Shown here piece by piece: positions 1 through 7,932 of a stretch of 9,599 nt of DNA (position 1 is the first letter of the stretch; every line of letters begins with the position of its first letter). This DNA is from an uncultured Bacillota bacterium. Lineage in GTDB: Bacteria > Bacillota > Clostridia > Lachnospirales > Lachnospiraceae. The stretch spans positions 1-9,599 of the forward strand of contig CATWQE010000093.1 of the NCBI GenBank assembly GCA_958352855.1. Reading direction: 5' to 3'. The position numbers and the translations under genes were made by a program. A model generated the notes under the pieces. That model was not told the DNA's origin and did not search any database. It saw only the letters and a program-made list of their open reading frames with translations.

Positions 1-1810
1 GTAAATCACTTCCATACATGTACTGTTCTTTCACTTCCCAGCACTTTTTATCCTCTGGAAATTCATAAAACATGGTCCGCATAACAGGAGTTCCCTTTCT
101 ATGAGCCTCTTCCATTAAGGTTCTGGTATAATCTCGCATACATTCCCTGAATGCAATATAACTGCACATAATTTCATATACTTCGTCCCCAAAACTCCAT
201 ACTTCATTATCTCCACCTGTATGGCAGTTTGGCTGGCCATCACTTCCAGGAAGCATAGTTGCCGGCATCCTGTCTCCATGTAACCGCATAACCGGGCAAA
301 AGGTTCCATACTCGAACCATCTCACTAACAACTGGCGAAAACTCTCATCTTCTGGATTTCCGCCGGCAAAGCCACCAATGTCTGTAGTCCACCAGGGAAT
401 CCCTGCCACTCCCATATGGAGCCCTGCACAGATTTGTTTACGAAAATCCTCATACGTAGAGTGTATATCCCCAGACCATACCAATGCTCCATAGCGCTGG
501 CTTCCGGCCCACGCACACCTTACTAAATTTACTACCTTTTCCTGCCCCTCTTCTGTCATTCCTTCGTAAAAGGTTCTGGAATACATTTGAGGATAAATAT
601 TTCCTATTTGCAGATTAGGTCCCAGATAATAGCGGTAATTGTCAAAATCATACACACCAAATTCCGGTTCTGCTTCATCAAGCCAGAAAATTTTTATTCC
701 ATGGTCATAGTAATTTTTCTTACATTTTTCCCATACAAATTTTCTTGCCTCTGGATTCGTTGCATCGAAAAATAAACTGTCTCCCCCAAATGTCATAGAA
801 ATATTTACTCCCATTTCCGGTTTTACCAGTAAATTTCTCTCTTTCATCTCCTCAAAATTTTCACTTCTCAAATCAATCTGAGGCCACACAGAAACCATAA
901 GTTTGATTCCCATATCTTCAAGTTCCTGATTCATTGCTTTTGGATTAGGGAAAAATTTCTCATCAAATCGGAAATCTCCCATTCTTGGCCAGTGGAAAAA
1001 GTCAATGACAATCACATCCAATGGAATATTTCTTTTCTTATACTCTCTTGCCACTTTCAGAACTTGTTCCTGATTCCAATATCTTAATTTGCACTGCCAA
1101 AATCCCAAACCATACTCTGGCATCATAGGAACTTTTCCTGTAACTTCTGCATACATTTCCTCAATTTCAGCCGGAGTATCTCCTGCTGTAATCCAATAGT
1201 CTAACTGTTTTGTGCTGTAAGCCTCCCATTGAGTGACATTTTTTCCAAACGTCACTCTTCCCACTGCCGGATTATGCCATAAAAATCCATAGCCTTTGCT
1301 GGAAAGGACAAATGGAATACTTGCCTGAGAATTTCTGTGAGCCAGTTCCATGGTACAATGCTTTAAATCCATGATTTCCTGCTGGTACTGGCCCATTCCA
1401 AACAATTTTTCGTCCGCACAACTTTCAAAACTGGCTGTCAGCCTGTAATCTCCTCCAATAATAGGCTTAAATTTTCTGGCATATAAGTTTAAAGCTCCAT
1501 GCCATCCCTGTTCTTCTAAAAGCAGTTCATTCTTTTGGTTATAAAAAGCCAGGGTTCCCGTTTTCGACCAGGCATCTTCTGTTAAAACAGCCTTAATCTT
1601 GCCATTTGTAATGCTTGCCTGCTGTGTGCTGATTTCAAGAATGGGATTCTTTGTCTCCTTCACAGGTAACAATGCGTAATCTGTGTCCTGTATCTCTCCC
1701 ATCATGGTACTGCGTACACGAAAACTGTTATCTCCCCACGGTTCTACAACCAGCTTTTCCCCATTAAAGGTCCATATTAATCGTTTTCCACTTTTACTGA
1801 TTTTTCCCAT
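1..1810 (-). CDS. GH31 family glycosidase, alpha-xylosidase-like, 3' end outside window
   Basis: The reading frame stays open from the ATG at 1810 to the window edge, giving 603 residues without a stop. The N-terminal beta domain (about 1-220, with VVEPWGDNSFRVR near residue 20) leads into the GH31 (beta/alpha)8 barrel from about residue 225 (PEYGLGFWQCKLRYWNQ, then IPLDVIVIDFFHWP). The nucleophile motif is WLDEAEPE, placing the nucleophile at Asp378. The acid/base motif is WSGD, placing it at Asp448. Downstream, IPWWTTDIGGF and PVMRLHGD are the usual GH31 substrate-pocket segments. The WLDEAEP and NEVWSFG motifs fit the alpha-xylosidase-like branch better than typical alpha-glucosidases, but the exact linkage is an inference. 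There is no signal peptide, so the enzyme is probably cytoplasmic, acting on imported oligosaccharides. A GGAG at 1818-1821 lies 7 nt before the ATG. The gene starts 25 bp after the upstream permease stop, so it is part of the operon. The C-terminal beta domains are cut off by the window. Confidence 0.93.
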   Translation of the reverse strand, partial: MGKISKSGKRLIWTFNGEKLVVEPWGDNSFRVRSTMMGEIQDTDYALLPVKETKNPILEISTQQASITNGKIKAVLTEDAWSKTGTLAFYNQKNELLLEEQGWHGALNLYARKFKPIIGGDYRLTASFESCADEKLFGMGQYQQEIMDLKHCTMELAHRNSQASIPFVLSSKGYGFLWHNPAVGRVTFGKNVTQWEAYSTKQLDYWITAGDTPAEIEEMYAEVTGKVPMMPEYGLGFWQCKLRYWNQEQVLKVAREYKKRNIPLDVIVIDFFHWPRMGDFRFDEKFFPNPKAMNQELEDMGIKLMVSVWPQIDLRSENFEEMKERNLLVKPEMGVNISMTFGGDSLFFDATNPEARKFVWEKCKKNYYDHGIKIFWLDEAEPEFGVYDFDNYRYYLGPNLQIGNIYPQMYSRTFYEGMTEEGQEKVVNLVRCAWAGSQRYGALVWSGDIHSTYEDFRKQICAGLHMGVAGIPWWTTDIGGFAGGNPEDESFRQLLVRWFEYGTFCPVMRLHGDRMPATMLPGSDGQPNCHTGGDNEVWSFGDEVYEIMCSYIAFRECMRDYTRTLMEEAHRKGTPVMRTMFYEFPEDKKCWEVKEQYMYGSDL

Positions 1811-1835
1811 TTTACTTCTCCAATTTCCATATTTA

Positions 1836-2738
1836 TCATCCTTTTACAGCACCAATCATAACACCTTTTTCAAAGTATTTTTGAATAAATGGATAGACAC
1901 ATAGAATCGGTACGGTAGATACAATAATTGCAGCATATTTCACCTGATCTGCAAACATCTGTCCATAACCTCCGGCTCCTGCGCCTGTACCATTTGCAAA
2001 AGCTTCATTCAAAAGAAGAATGCTTCTTAATACAATCTGCAAAGGATCGTTAGCATTATTACTATTAAACATCAAAGCATTAAAGAAATCATTCCAGTGG
2101 TATACAGCATAGTATAAAATCAAAACTGCAATTACTGCTTTCGACAAAGGCAACACCACAGAAAAGAAATATTTAAAATGTGAACATCCGTCGATTACTG
2201 CCGCTTCGTATAAATCATTTGGTATCGAGCTTTCGATAAAAGTTCTTGCTATAATCAGATTATAGGTATTTACTAATACCATAACCACTAAAATTGTTTT
2301 TGTACTGATTAGTCCAAGAGAACTAATGGTCATGTAAAGTGGAACCAGGCCGCCACTGAAAAACATAGTGAACACAAAATAAAACATGATTTTCCCGCGG
2401 CCTTTAAAATCCGGTCTGGACAAAGCATACGCTGCCGGCATAGTCACTGCCATGTTTAAGGTTGTTCCCACAACCACATAAAAAATCGTATTTAAGTATC
2501 CCTTCCAGATACGGGCATCCTGAATAATCTGCTGAAATCCATAGAAATTAATATCTTTCGGCCAGAAAATTACTTTTCCCTGATTTACTAAATTGGAATT
2601 GCTGATTGAAGCAATAATGACAAACCAAAGTGGATACACAATAATAATAAAGGTAATAATACTCAGAATCAGCACCACTGCTCCAAAAATCTTATCGGCT
2701 ACTGATTTTTCTTTTATCTGATTCATTCTTTTTGCCAT
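1836..2738 (-). CDS. Carbohydrate ABC transporter permease, CUT1 family, LplC-like
   Basis: A 300-residue integral membrane protein, about the usual length for this family. Six hydrophobic segments are visible, starting near residues 17-44 and 82-105 and ending near 268-285. The cytoplasmic EAA loop that docks on the ATPase is at about residues 178-197 (EAAVIDGCSHFKYFFSVVLP). The C-terminal FEKGVMIGAVKG is the standard ending of LplC/YtcP-type permeases. It should pair with the other permease of the operon to form the channel for an oligosaccharide delivered by the lipoprotein encoded just upstream. The ATG is preceded by AGGAGG with a 6-nt spacer, and that site overlaps the TAG stop of the upstream permease (gap 10 bp), implying translational coupling. 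A short Gly/Ala-rich stretch (GTGAGAGGYG, about residues 250-259) lies in the loop before the last helix. The substrate cannot be read from the permease itself. Confidence 0.95.
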   Translation of the reverse strand: MAKRMNQIKEKSVADKIFGAVVLILSIITFIIIVYPLWFVIIASISNSNLVNQGKVIFWPKDINFYGFQQIIQDARIWKGYLNTIFYVVVGTTLNMAVTMPAAYALSRPDFKGRGKIMFYFVFTMFFSGGLVPLYMTISSLGLISTKTILVVMVLVNTYNLIIARTFIESSIPNDLYEAAVIDGCSHFKYFFSVVLPLSKAVIAVLILYYAVYHWNDFFNALMFNSNNANDPLQIVLRSILLLNEAFANGTGAGAGGYGQMFADQVKYAAIIVSTVPILCVYPFIQKYFEKGVMIGAVKG

Positions 2739-2748
2739 GTTACGCCTC

Positions 2749-3657
2749 CTACATTAAACCGGTTCCTGTTACTCTTTTTGACAAATGGTTTGTCACTACC
2801 AGGAAAACAAAGTTAATCAAGGTATTAAACAACCCTACTGCTGCACCGAAGCTGAACTGGGTAGACTTAATACCAACGGTGTACACATATGTAGAAATAA
2901 CCTGAGAAGCTCCCAGATTAAGGCTGTTCTGCATCAGGAACACTTTATCAAATCCAACATTTAAAATATTCCCCATATTAAGAATCAAGATGATCATAAT
3001 CGTAGGAAGTATTGCCGGAAGGTCTACATGAATCATTGTCTGCCAGCGGTTTGCTCCATCCATTTTACATGCATCATACAACTGAGTATCCACAGAAGAC
3101 AATGCTGCAATAAAAATAATACTGTTCCATCCCATGGTCTGCCATACGCCAGATAAAACATATACTGGCATAAACGCTTTTTCAGACCCCATTAAGTTCA
3201 CATTTTCCCCAACTAAATGAAGATTTTTTAAAAAGCCATCAATCACACCTGTTCCATCTGCCAGCATGATTCTCAGAATAGAAACCATAACAACCACAGA
3301 AATAAAATATGGAATATATACCGTTGTCTGTACGGTTCTTTTCCACTTTTTATTTTTCAGTTGGTTAATTACCATTGCTAAAATGATGGGTATGGGAAAT
3401 CCTACTACAATACTTGCAAATGCAATGACAAAGGTATTTTTTAAAGTTACCCAAAACATAGGGCTGTCAAAATATTGCTTAAAATATTTGAGTCCTGCCC
3501 ATGCCCCGCCTGTAATACCTTTGGTGAAATCATAATCACGAAAGGCAAGCTGGATTCCATACATAGGAACATAACAGAAAATCAAAATATAGAGCATAGC
3601 TGGAAGAAGCATAATCCAAAGCTGCCAGTTTTTCCTGAAATATCTTTTTACTTTCAC
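2749..3657 (-). CDS. Carbohydrate ABC transporter permease, CUT1 family, LplB-like (GTG start)
   Basis: A polytopic permease with the typical LplB opening (YFRKNWQLWIMLLPAMLYILIFCYVPMYG read in two pieces) and an EAA-type loop DACKMDGANRWQTMIHVDLP starting near residue 195 of the GTG-started protein. It forms the transporter heterodimer with the LplC-like protein. The frame is open further upstream to a TTG at 3717, which would add 20 residues, but I prefer the GTG at 3657. AAAGGAG sits 11 nt before it, the protein then starts VKVKRYFRKN as relatives do, and the upstream TTG lies inside the arm of a strong hairpin (3686-3726). With this start the protein is 302 residues and the gap to the binding-protein stop is 72 bp. 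No ATPase gene is present in the window, so a shared MsmK/MsiK-type ATPase encoded elsewhere is expected, as is common for CUT1 systems. Family assignment is secure; start choice is moderately secure. Confidence 0.93.
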   Translation of the reverse strand: MKVKRYFRKNWQLWIMLLPAMLYILIFCYVPMYGIQLAFRDYDFTKGITGGAWAGLKYFKQYFDSPMFWVTLKNTFVIAFASIVVGFPIPIILAMVINQLKNKKWKRTVQTTVYIPYFISVVVMVSILRIMLADGTGVIDGFLKNLHLVGENVNLMGSEKAFMPVYVLSGVWQTMGWNSIIFIAALSSVDTQLYDACKMDGANRWQTMIHVDLPAILPTIMIILILNMGNILNVGFDKVFLMQNSLNLGASQVISTYVYTVGIKSTQFSFGAAVGLFNTLINFVFLVVTNHLSKRVTGTGLM

Positions 3658-3685
3658 TTGTCTGGTTTCTCCTTTCTTCAAATGC

Positions 3686-3726
3686 AAAGGCTGTTGCAGT
3701 ATTTTTGTAAATTGCAACAGCCCTTT
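3686..3726 (-). promoter_or_regulatory. Intercistronic stem-loop between binding-protein and permease genes
   Basis: GGCTGTTGCA (3689-3698) and TGCAACAGCC (3713-3722) are perfect 10-bp inverted arms around a 14-nt loop. Flanking AAA (3686-3688) and TTT (3724-3726) extend the stem by three pairs past a single bulged C. On the transcript the hairpin begins 4 nt after the TAA stop of the binding-protein gene and ends before the permease ribosome binding site. Only three T residues follow it, so it is not a full intrinsic terminator. By analogy with other binding-protein-dependent transport operons, it probably protects the 3' end of the binding-protein message and/or lowers read-through, giving more binding protein than permease. 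That role is an inference. Confidence 0.75.
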
Positions 3727-3729
3727 CTC

Positions 3730-5355
3730 TTATTCTCCTAAGTATTTATCAAATGCGCCCTGACGGATTTCTAATACCTGCTCAAGTCCTGCATCTTTTA
3801 CACTCTGTACATAAGAATCCCATTCAGCATCTATATCAGCTTCTCCAGTAATCCATAAGGACCACTTATTATCAATAATATTGTTGATGTTCGCCTGATT
3901 CATTGCCATAGTATTCTGTTCTTCATCTGTATATTTCATGAAGAGCTGAGGATAATATATATTTTCATTGTTCTTGGCAAGTGCTTCGTCATAAACAGTT
4001 CTTTCACTCAATGCATTTTCCATATCCTGAGACATTTCGATATTTACACTTTCACGGATATACAAAGGACCAAAGTCAGCAAATGTGCTTGTCCATTTCC
4101 AGGTTCCTGGATCCATATTTTCATCCTGCGGAGGAAGAACTTTATAGTTATTCTCATCTACTTTTTCTACACATCCATCAGAAACACCACCGAACAGTAC
4201 CTCTACAGATCTTGTTTTGTCATAAAATCCATCAATAAATTTCATAGCTGCTGCTTTATCTGAGCATTTGGCGCTCATGCAAATTCTGTTTGCCTGCATG
4301 TTTAACTGGTCTTTATCATAATTCCAATAAGTTTCATAAGTACCTGCTTCTACCCCATCATCATAAACTAAGGGCGCCAGTGCAATATACTGGTCAGATA
4401 ACGTACCAAATTTATCTGTCTCTTCCCATCCAAAGCATGCACCAACAAGAGCTTCTCCTTTTTCATTTCCTCTGGATAAGGACTGATATGCTGAGTAATC
4501 ATTTGTGATAGCATTCTTATTAATTAATCCCTCAGAATACCAGCGGCTCATGGTTTTGATAAAAGATTTATAACGCTCATCAATCGCATAACACTTAACC
4601 GTTTTATCTTCCACAAAATAACCGTCGGTTGCAATATCTGTTAATTGAATTCCCATGGAAGGAAGAAGTTTTAATAAAGAATATGCAGAATTAAACCATG
4701 CATTATTTCCACCATACGCATTATAATCTAACGGAATTTCATCACTTGGATCTCCATTTCCATTTGCATCTTCTTTTTCAAAAGCTTTTAACACTTCCTC
4801 AAATTCAGAAAAAGTAGTCGGCACCTGCAGCCCTAAATTGTCAAGCCAGGTTTTATTTAAAAATAATACCGTATTTGTTTCCGGCCATACTGTCTGCATT
4901 TTGGGAATACCATAGATTTTTCCGTTTCCTGCTGTTGCCAGAACCTTTGTATCCGGAACCTCTGTAAACATTTCCTGAATATTGGGTGCATTTTCTTCAA
5001 TCAATGGAGTTAAATCTTCAAACAGCCCTGTATACTTCGTATAATCAGAATCTGTCGTTGCATTGATTAAAATATCCGGAATGTCCGCAGAAGCAAATCT
5101 TGTAGACTTTACGGTTTCCCAATCCTGACGGATTTGTTCCCATTCAATTTCTACACCGGCTTCTTCCTCTAATTCCTGCAGCCATTCCATTTCTTCCACA
5201 TCCTGAGTAGCAGAGTGAGAAACAAATAACGCCTTTAGCTTCGTTTTCCCATCTGCTGTTTTTTCCGGTTCACTGTTTCCCCCTTTTCCGCATCCAGCCA
5301 GTGTGCTCATCATCATGATACCGACCAGTGCCATAGATACTACTTTTTTCTTCAT
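3730..5355 (-). CDS. Extracellular solute-binding lipoprotein of the carbohydrate ABC transporter (LplA-like)
   Basis: A 541-residue family-1 extracellular solute-binding protein. Residues 1-22 are a lipoprotein signal peptide: KKK basic start, hydrophobic core, and lipobox LAGC with the lipidated cysteine at position 22, followed by a Gly/Ser/Glu-rich linker. The mature protein is therefore anchored outside the cell and hands substrate to the LplB/LplC-like permeases. A DANGNGDPSDEIP segment near residue 195 resembles the Asp/Asn-rich, calcium-loop-like motif common in LplA-type proteins. The size matches this large subclass (about 500-560 residues) rather than the shorter maltose-binding type. 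The ATG is preceded by GAGG in GTGAGGAAA, and the gene begins 21 bp after the stop of the GH127-type gene with no visible promoter between them. The ligand is not readable from sequence; the flanking hydrolases point to an arabinose- or xylose-containing oligosaccharide. Confidence 0.95.
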   Translation of the reverse strand: MKKKVVSMALVGIMMMSTLAGCGKGGNSEPEKTADGKTKLKALFVSHSATQDVEEMEWLQELEEEAGVEIEWEQIRQDWETVKSTRFASADIPDILINATTDSDYTKYTGLFEDLTPLIEENAPNIQEMFTEVPDTKVLATAGNGKIYGIPKMQTVWPETNTVLFLNKTWLDNLGLQVPTTFSEFEEVLKAFEKEDANGNGDPSDEIPLDYNAYGGNNAWFNSAYSLLKLLPSMGIQLTDIATDGYFVEDKTVKCYAIDERYKSFIKTMSRWYSEGLINKNAITNDYSAYQSLSRGNEKGEALVGACFGWEETDKFGTLSDQYIALAPLVYDDGVEAGTYETYWNYDKDQLNMQANRICMSAKCSDKAAAMKFIDGFYDKTRSVEVLFGGVSDGCVEKVDENNYKVLPPQDENMDPGTWKWTSTFADFGPLYIRESVNIEMSQDMENALSERTVYDEALAKNNENIYYPQLFMKYTDEEQNTMAMNQANINNIIDNKWSLWITGEADIDAEWDSYVQSVKDAGLEQVLEIRQGAFDKYLGE

Positions 5356-5376
5356 ATCAATTTCCTCACTTTCCTT

Positions 5377-7632
5377 TTATTTTTTATGTCTTTTTACATA
5401 AAGTTCATCAAAAATCCGGCACAATCCTTTTTTGCTCTGAAATTTTATTACCGTTTTTCCATCTTCTCCAAAGCATCTTGAAGGAAGAACTATTTCCTGC
5501 AAAAAATATTCTTCCTGACCGCCATTTACCTGAACCTCCTGCTCAAAACCACCTGTAGCAAAGATTGTAAACACACTGCCTTTATCTTTTCCTGAAAGTG
5601 TCATACAGACAGTTGCTCCCTCTATTTCCCCTTGAAGTTCATAGGAAAACCAGCCTTCTTCTTTGCAATAACGAGATGGATGTCCATCCACCATTTCAGC
5701 ATCTGTAAATTCTCCACAGATACGATGAGCCAGTTCATACTGATCGTTCCCAACCGGAAGAACATCTAATTGCTCCTGTTTCAGTCTGTATCTTCTCTCT
5801 TCTCTTTCCTTCAGGATTTCTAATTCTCTGGAATTTTCCGGATAAATAAACCAATATATTCCGTAACGTTCCCGATATCTTAAATAATGAGGTGTGAATG
5901 TGAGAATTCTTCCCTGATTCTCAATTGTAAATTCGATTTTCCCATGTGTTTTTTTCAAAAAATACTCTGGATACCGTCTAATCTCCTGGAAATCTTTTTC
6001 GTCCAAAACAAGGTAGTCCGGAATAATCATTTCTTTTTGAGGAACCAGAACATTTACTCCTGTATAAATTTGATCCATCTGCTCCATTCCTAAGTCTGCA
6101 CTTAAAACATATGGTCCATATTGAAATGCAAGAACATGAGGATTGTCAGGAAGACTCTTGGCTGTAAGTTCCATAGAATACGCAATTTCTATTGAATTTC
6201 CTTTTTCCAGACCCTTATCCAATAAAATCCAGTTGCTTTCTACAGTTGCTGAAATCCCATGTTCCTGAATCACCGGTGTCTGTGTATTCCATTCTGGAAT
6301 CAGGAGAGAGATGTTCTTTCCTTCTGCATTTACTTTCTGTTCTGCTACCAGAATTTTTATCTGATATAAGTTTTCTTTCTGTTCGCAGAAAATTTCCAGT
6401 TTCAAACCTCCTTCTTCCCAAACAATTTCACCATCTTCGTACCGGATGATATACATAGTATTTTCATCCCTGTATGCTGCCCCTTCATGAAGCTTTGTGA
6501 AGTTCTCCATACCACTTCCAGTACAACACCAGAAGCTATCATAGGGTGTACCGTAAACTTTAAAGTATCCTGACGCCATAGACTGGAAATAGGTTGTCAT
6601 TCCAGTTTCCGGATTCTGAGAAGACAAAATCGCATTCAGGTATGTATTCTCATAAAAGTCCGCATATTTTCTTTCTTTTGTCAATTCGAATAATTCTTTC
6701 GTAAGTTTCAGCATATTATAAGTATTACAGGTTTCACAATTACATGCTGTCCGCTCTCCGTCTAAGATGTCAGGTCTTCCAAAGTGCTCCCATTCACTGT
6801 TTCCGCCTGTAATATAAGAATGATGCTCAACCACCATATTCCAGAAATTTTTTGCAACTTCCAGATAAAAAGATTCTCCCAGCAAAACATATCGTTTTAA
6901 AGCACCTAACACTTTTGGAATAGTGGTATTTGCATGAAGTCCATTGAGAATATCTTCTCCTTCATATAATTTCTGAAACAAGGACATTTCATCAAACTGG
7001 TGCGCTGCTTTTATAAATCTATCGTCCTCAGTAATAGCATATAAGTCATATAAACAATCATTCATGCCGCCATATTCTACTGCCAACACCTGTTTCTTTG
7101 TTTCTTCCGTCCAGGCAATGCAACGTCTGTAAATCCATCCGCCTAAATCCAAAGCTACTTTTTTGGCTGTTTCATCTCCTGTATATCTATATACAGAAAT
7201 CAATCCACTCAATATTTTATGCATGGTGTACCATGGAACCCAGGCAGGCCTCTTGTTCTCCACTCTGTCAAAAATTTCTTCCTGACTGGCAAATAGAAAT
7301 CCGTCTTCTCTCTGGCATTTTTCTAATACTGTTATTATATAGGTAAGACGCTCCAGCAGTTCCTGATTTCCTGTATATCCATATGCCTGAGCAACTGCTG
7401 TCATATAATGTCCCAGTGTATGTCCCTGGATTTCTGTTTCTTCCCATCCATGGTATCGCTCTTTTTCTGGAACAAGACCCGCTGTCTCAAGAAATCCCAC
7501 CATAAGTCTATCTGGGTCCAAAGAATGCAAATATGAAAGTTCTAAATCAAATGCATGATTCTTATATTGATTTTTTATTTTTACTGTTCCATAAGGAAAA
7601 TCTCTCACCTGTTTTTGTATTTTACAATTCAC
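5377..7632 (-). CDS. GH127-type (DUF1680) beta-L-arabinofuranosidase-like glycoside hydrolase
   Basis: A 751-residue protein with the family's (alpha/alpha)6 barrel in roughly the first 390 residues: LDPDRLMVGFLETAGL near 38, EYGGMNDCLYDLYAIT near 185, LHANTTIPKVLGALKRY near 230, ETCNTYNMLKLT at 300, and PYDSFWCCTGSGMEN near 363. By comparison with HypBA1 (Glu338, Cys340, Cys417, Cys418 bind zinc; Cys417 is the nucleophile; Glu322 the acid/base), the equivalents are Glu300, Cys302, Cys369 and Cys370, with Cys369 as nucleophile and probably Glu282 as acid/base. Beta-sandwich domains follow, and about residues 630-751 form an extra C-terminal beta domain typical of longer family members. There is no signal peptide, so it acts in the cytoplasm. 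The start is GTG at 7632, with AGGAGG at 7641-7646 and an 8-nt spacer. It is the first gene of the operon. The family is secure; beta-L-arabinofuranosidase activity is the best guess, as related families cleave other sugars. Confidence 0.92.
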   Translation of the reverse strand: MNCKIQKQVRDFPYGTVKIKNQYKNHAFDLELSYLHSLDPDRLMVGFLETAGLVPEKERYHGWEETEIQGHTLGHYMTAVAQAYGYTGNQELLERLTYIITVLEKCQREDGFLFASQEEIFDRVENKRPAWVPWYTMHKILSGLISVYRYTGDETAKKVALDLGGWIYRRCIAWTEETKKQVLAVEYGGMNDCLYDLYAITEDDRFIKAAHQFDEMSLFQKLYEGEDILNGLHANTTIPKVLGALKRYVLLGESFYLEVAKNFWNMVVEHHSYITGGNSEWEHFGRPDILDGERTACNCETCNTYNMLKLTKELFELTKERKYADFYENTYLNAILSSQNPETGMTTYFQSMASGYFKVYGTPYDSFWCCTGSGMENFTKLHEGAAYRDENTMYIIRYEDGEIVWEEGGLKLEIFCEQKENLYQIKILVAEQKVNAEGKNISLLIPEWNTQTPVIQEHGISATVESNWILLDKGLEKGNSIEIAYSMELTAKSLPDNPHVLAFQYGPYVLSADLGMEQMDQIYTGVNVLVPQKEMIIPDYLVLDEKDFQEIRRYPEYFLKKTHGKIEFTIENQGRILTFTPHYLRYRERYGIYWFIYPENSRELEILKEREERRYRLKQEQLDVLPVGNDQYELAHRICGEFTDAEMVDGHPSRYCKEEGWFSYELQGEIEGATVCMTLSGKDKGSVFTIFATGGFEQEVQVNGGQEEYFLQEIVLPSRCFGEDGKTVIKFQSKKGLCRIFDELYVKRHKK

Positions 7633-7663
7633 TCATCCTGCCTCCTCTCTCAAGTGCAGGCTC

Positions 7664-7692
7664 ATTATATCCTGAGAATTTGCCCCGGTAAA
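7664..7692 (-). promoter_or_regulatory. Sigma-A-type promoter of the hydrolase/transporter operon
   Basis: On the minus strand the -10 box is an exact TATAAT (7669-7664) and the -35 is TTTACC (7692-7687, 4 of 6 to TTGACA) with a 17-bp spacer. Transcription should start near 7657, leaving a leader of about 25 nt before the GTG start. The weak -35 fits a promoter that needs an activator, and a copy of the AGTGTCA repeat lies just upstream at about -54 to -69. Confidence 0.7.
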
Positions 7693-7710
7693 TATCACAA
7701 TTTCTCAATA

Positions 7711-7726
7711 AGTGTCATTTTGTCAT
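7711..7726 (-). promoter_or_regulatory. Putative activator site A (AGTGTCA repeat) upstream of operon promoter
   Basis: AGTGTCATTTTGTCAT, identical over 16 bp to the copy at 7862-7877. It contains two TGTCA half-sites in direct orientation, 8 bp apart, which suits an AraC-family protein with two HTH motifs. It lies about 18 bp upstream of the operon's -35 box, a usual activator position. Binding by the adjacent regulator is an inference. Confidence 0.55.
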
Positions 7727-7727
7727 A

Positions 7728-7790
7728 TCTTACTTTTTGATACCATGTATGTATATCCTTTTGATACCTTTTCTTACTTTTTCACATATC
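7728..7790 (+). repeat. Direct-repeat block: TCTTACTTTTT and TTTTGATACC
   Basis: TCTTACTTTTT occurs at 7728-7738 and 7772-7782. TTTTGATACC occurs at 7735-7744 and 7759-7768, exactly 24 bp apart. The copies interleave between activator sites A and B. They may be additional half-sites for the regulator or a site for a second protein; chance in T-rich DNA is possible. Confidence 0.45.
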
Positions 7791-7861
7791 ACCGCTTTAT
7801 TTGCATAATCAGCCTGTTTTTTTATGATAATTATATTTATCTTCTATTTTTTTCTATATTT

Positions 7862-7877
7862 AGTGTCATTTTGTCAT
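7862..7877 (+). promoter_or_regulatory. Putative activator site B (AGTGTCA repeat)
   Basis: An exact 16-bp duplicate of site A (AGTGTCATTTTGTCAT), 151 bp away in the same orientation and 54 bp before site C. It is distant from both promoters' core boxes (about 205 bp above the operon start and 90-105 bp above the regulator start), so a looping or auxiliary role is plausible. Confidence 0.5.
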
Positions 7878-7915
7878 TTGTGCATTTTTCATATTTTTTC
7901 CTTTTTCCCAGATTC

Positions 7916-7932
7916 AGTGTCACTATGACACT
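7916..7932 (+). promoter_or_regulatory. Palindromic operator site C at the regulator promoter
   Basis: AGTGTCA-CTA-TGACACT is a perfect 7-bp inverted repeat with a 3-bp spacer, sharing the AGTGTCA core with sites A and B. Its last base overlaps the first base of the regulator's -35 box, the expected place for autoregulation. The palindromic form differs from the direct-repeat form of A and B. Confidence 0.55.

Noticed and set aside
115..516. Small minus-strand frames of about 60 residues at the left end
   Set aside because: They lie inside the GH31 coding frame, which is open and full of family motifs here; these are out-of-frame shadows.
3658..3717. N-terminal extension of the LplB-like permease from TTG at 3717
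   Set aside because: The TTG lies inside a hairpin arm, has poorly placed ribosome binding sequence, and the extra 20 residues do not resemble known LplB N-termini.
7621..7635. Four-codon leader frame ATGAGTGAATTGTAA overlapping the GTG start of the GH127-type gene
   Set aside because: The ATG shares the same ribosome binding site at slightly shorter spacing, and such a short overlap is easily accidental. The GTG frame is clearly the coding one.
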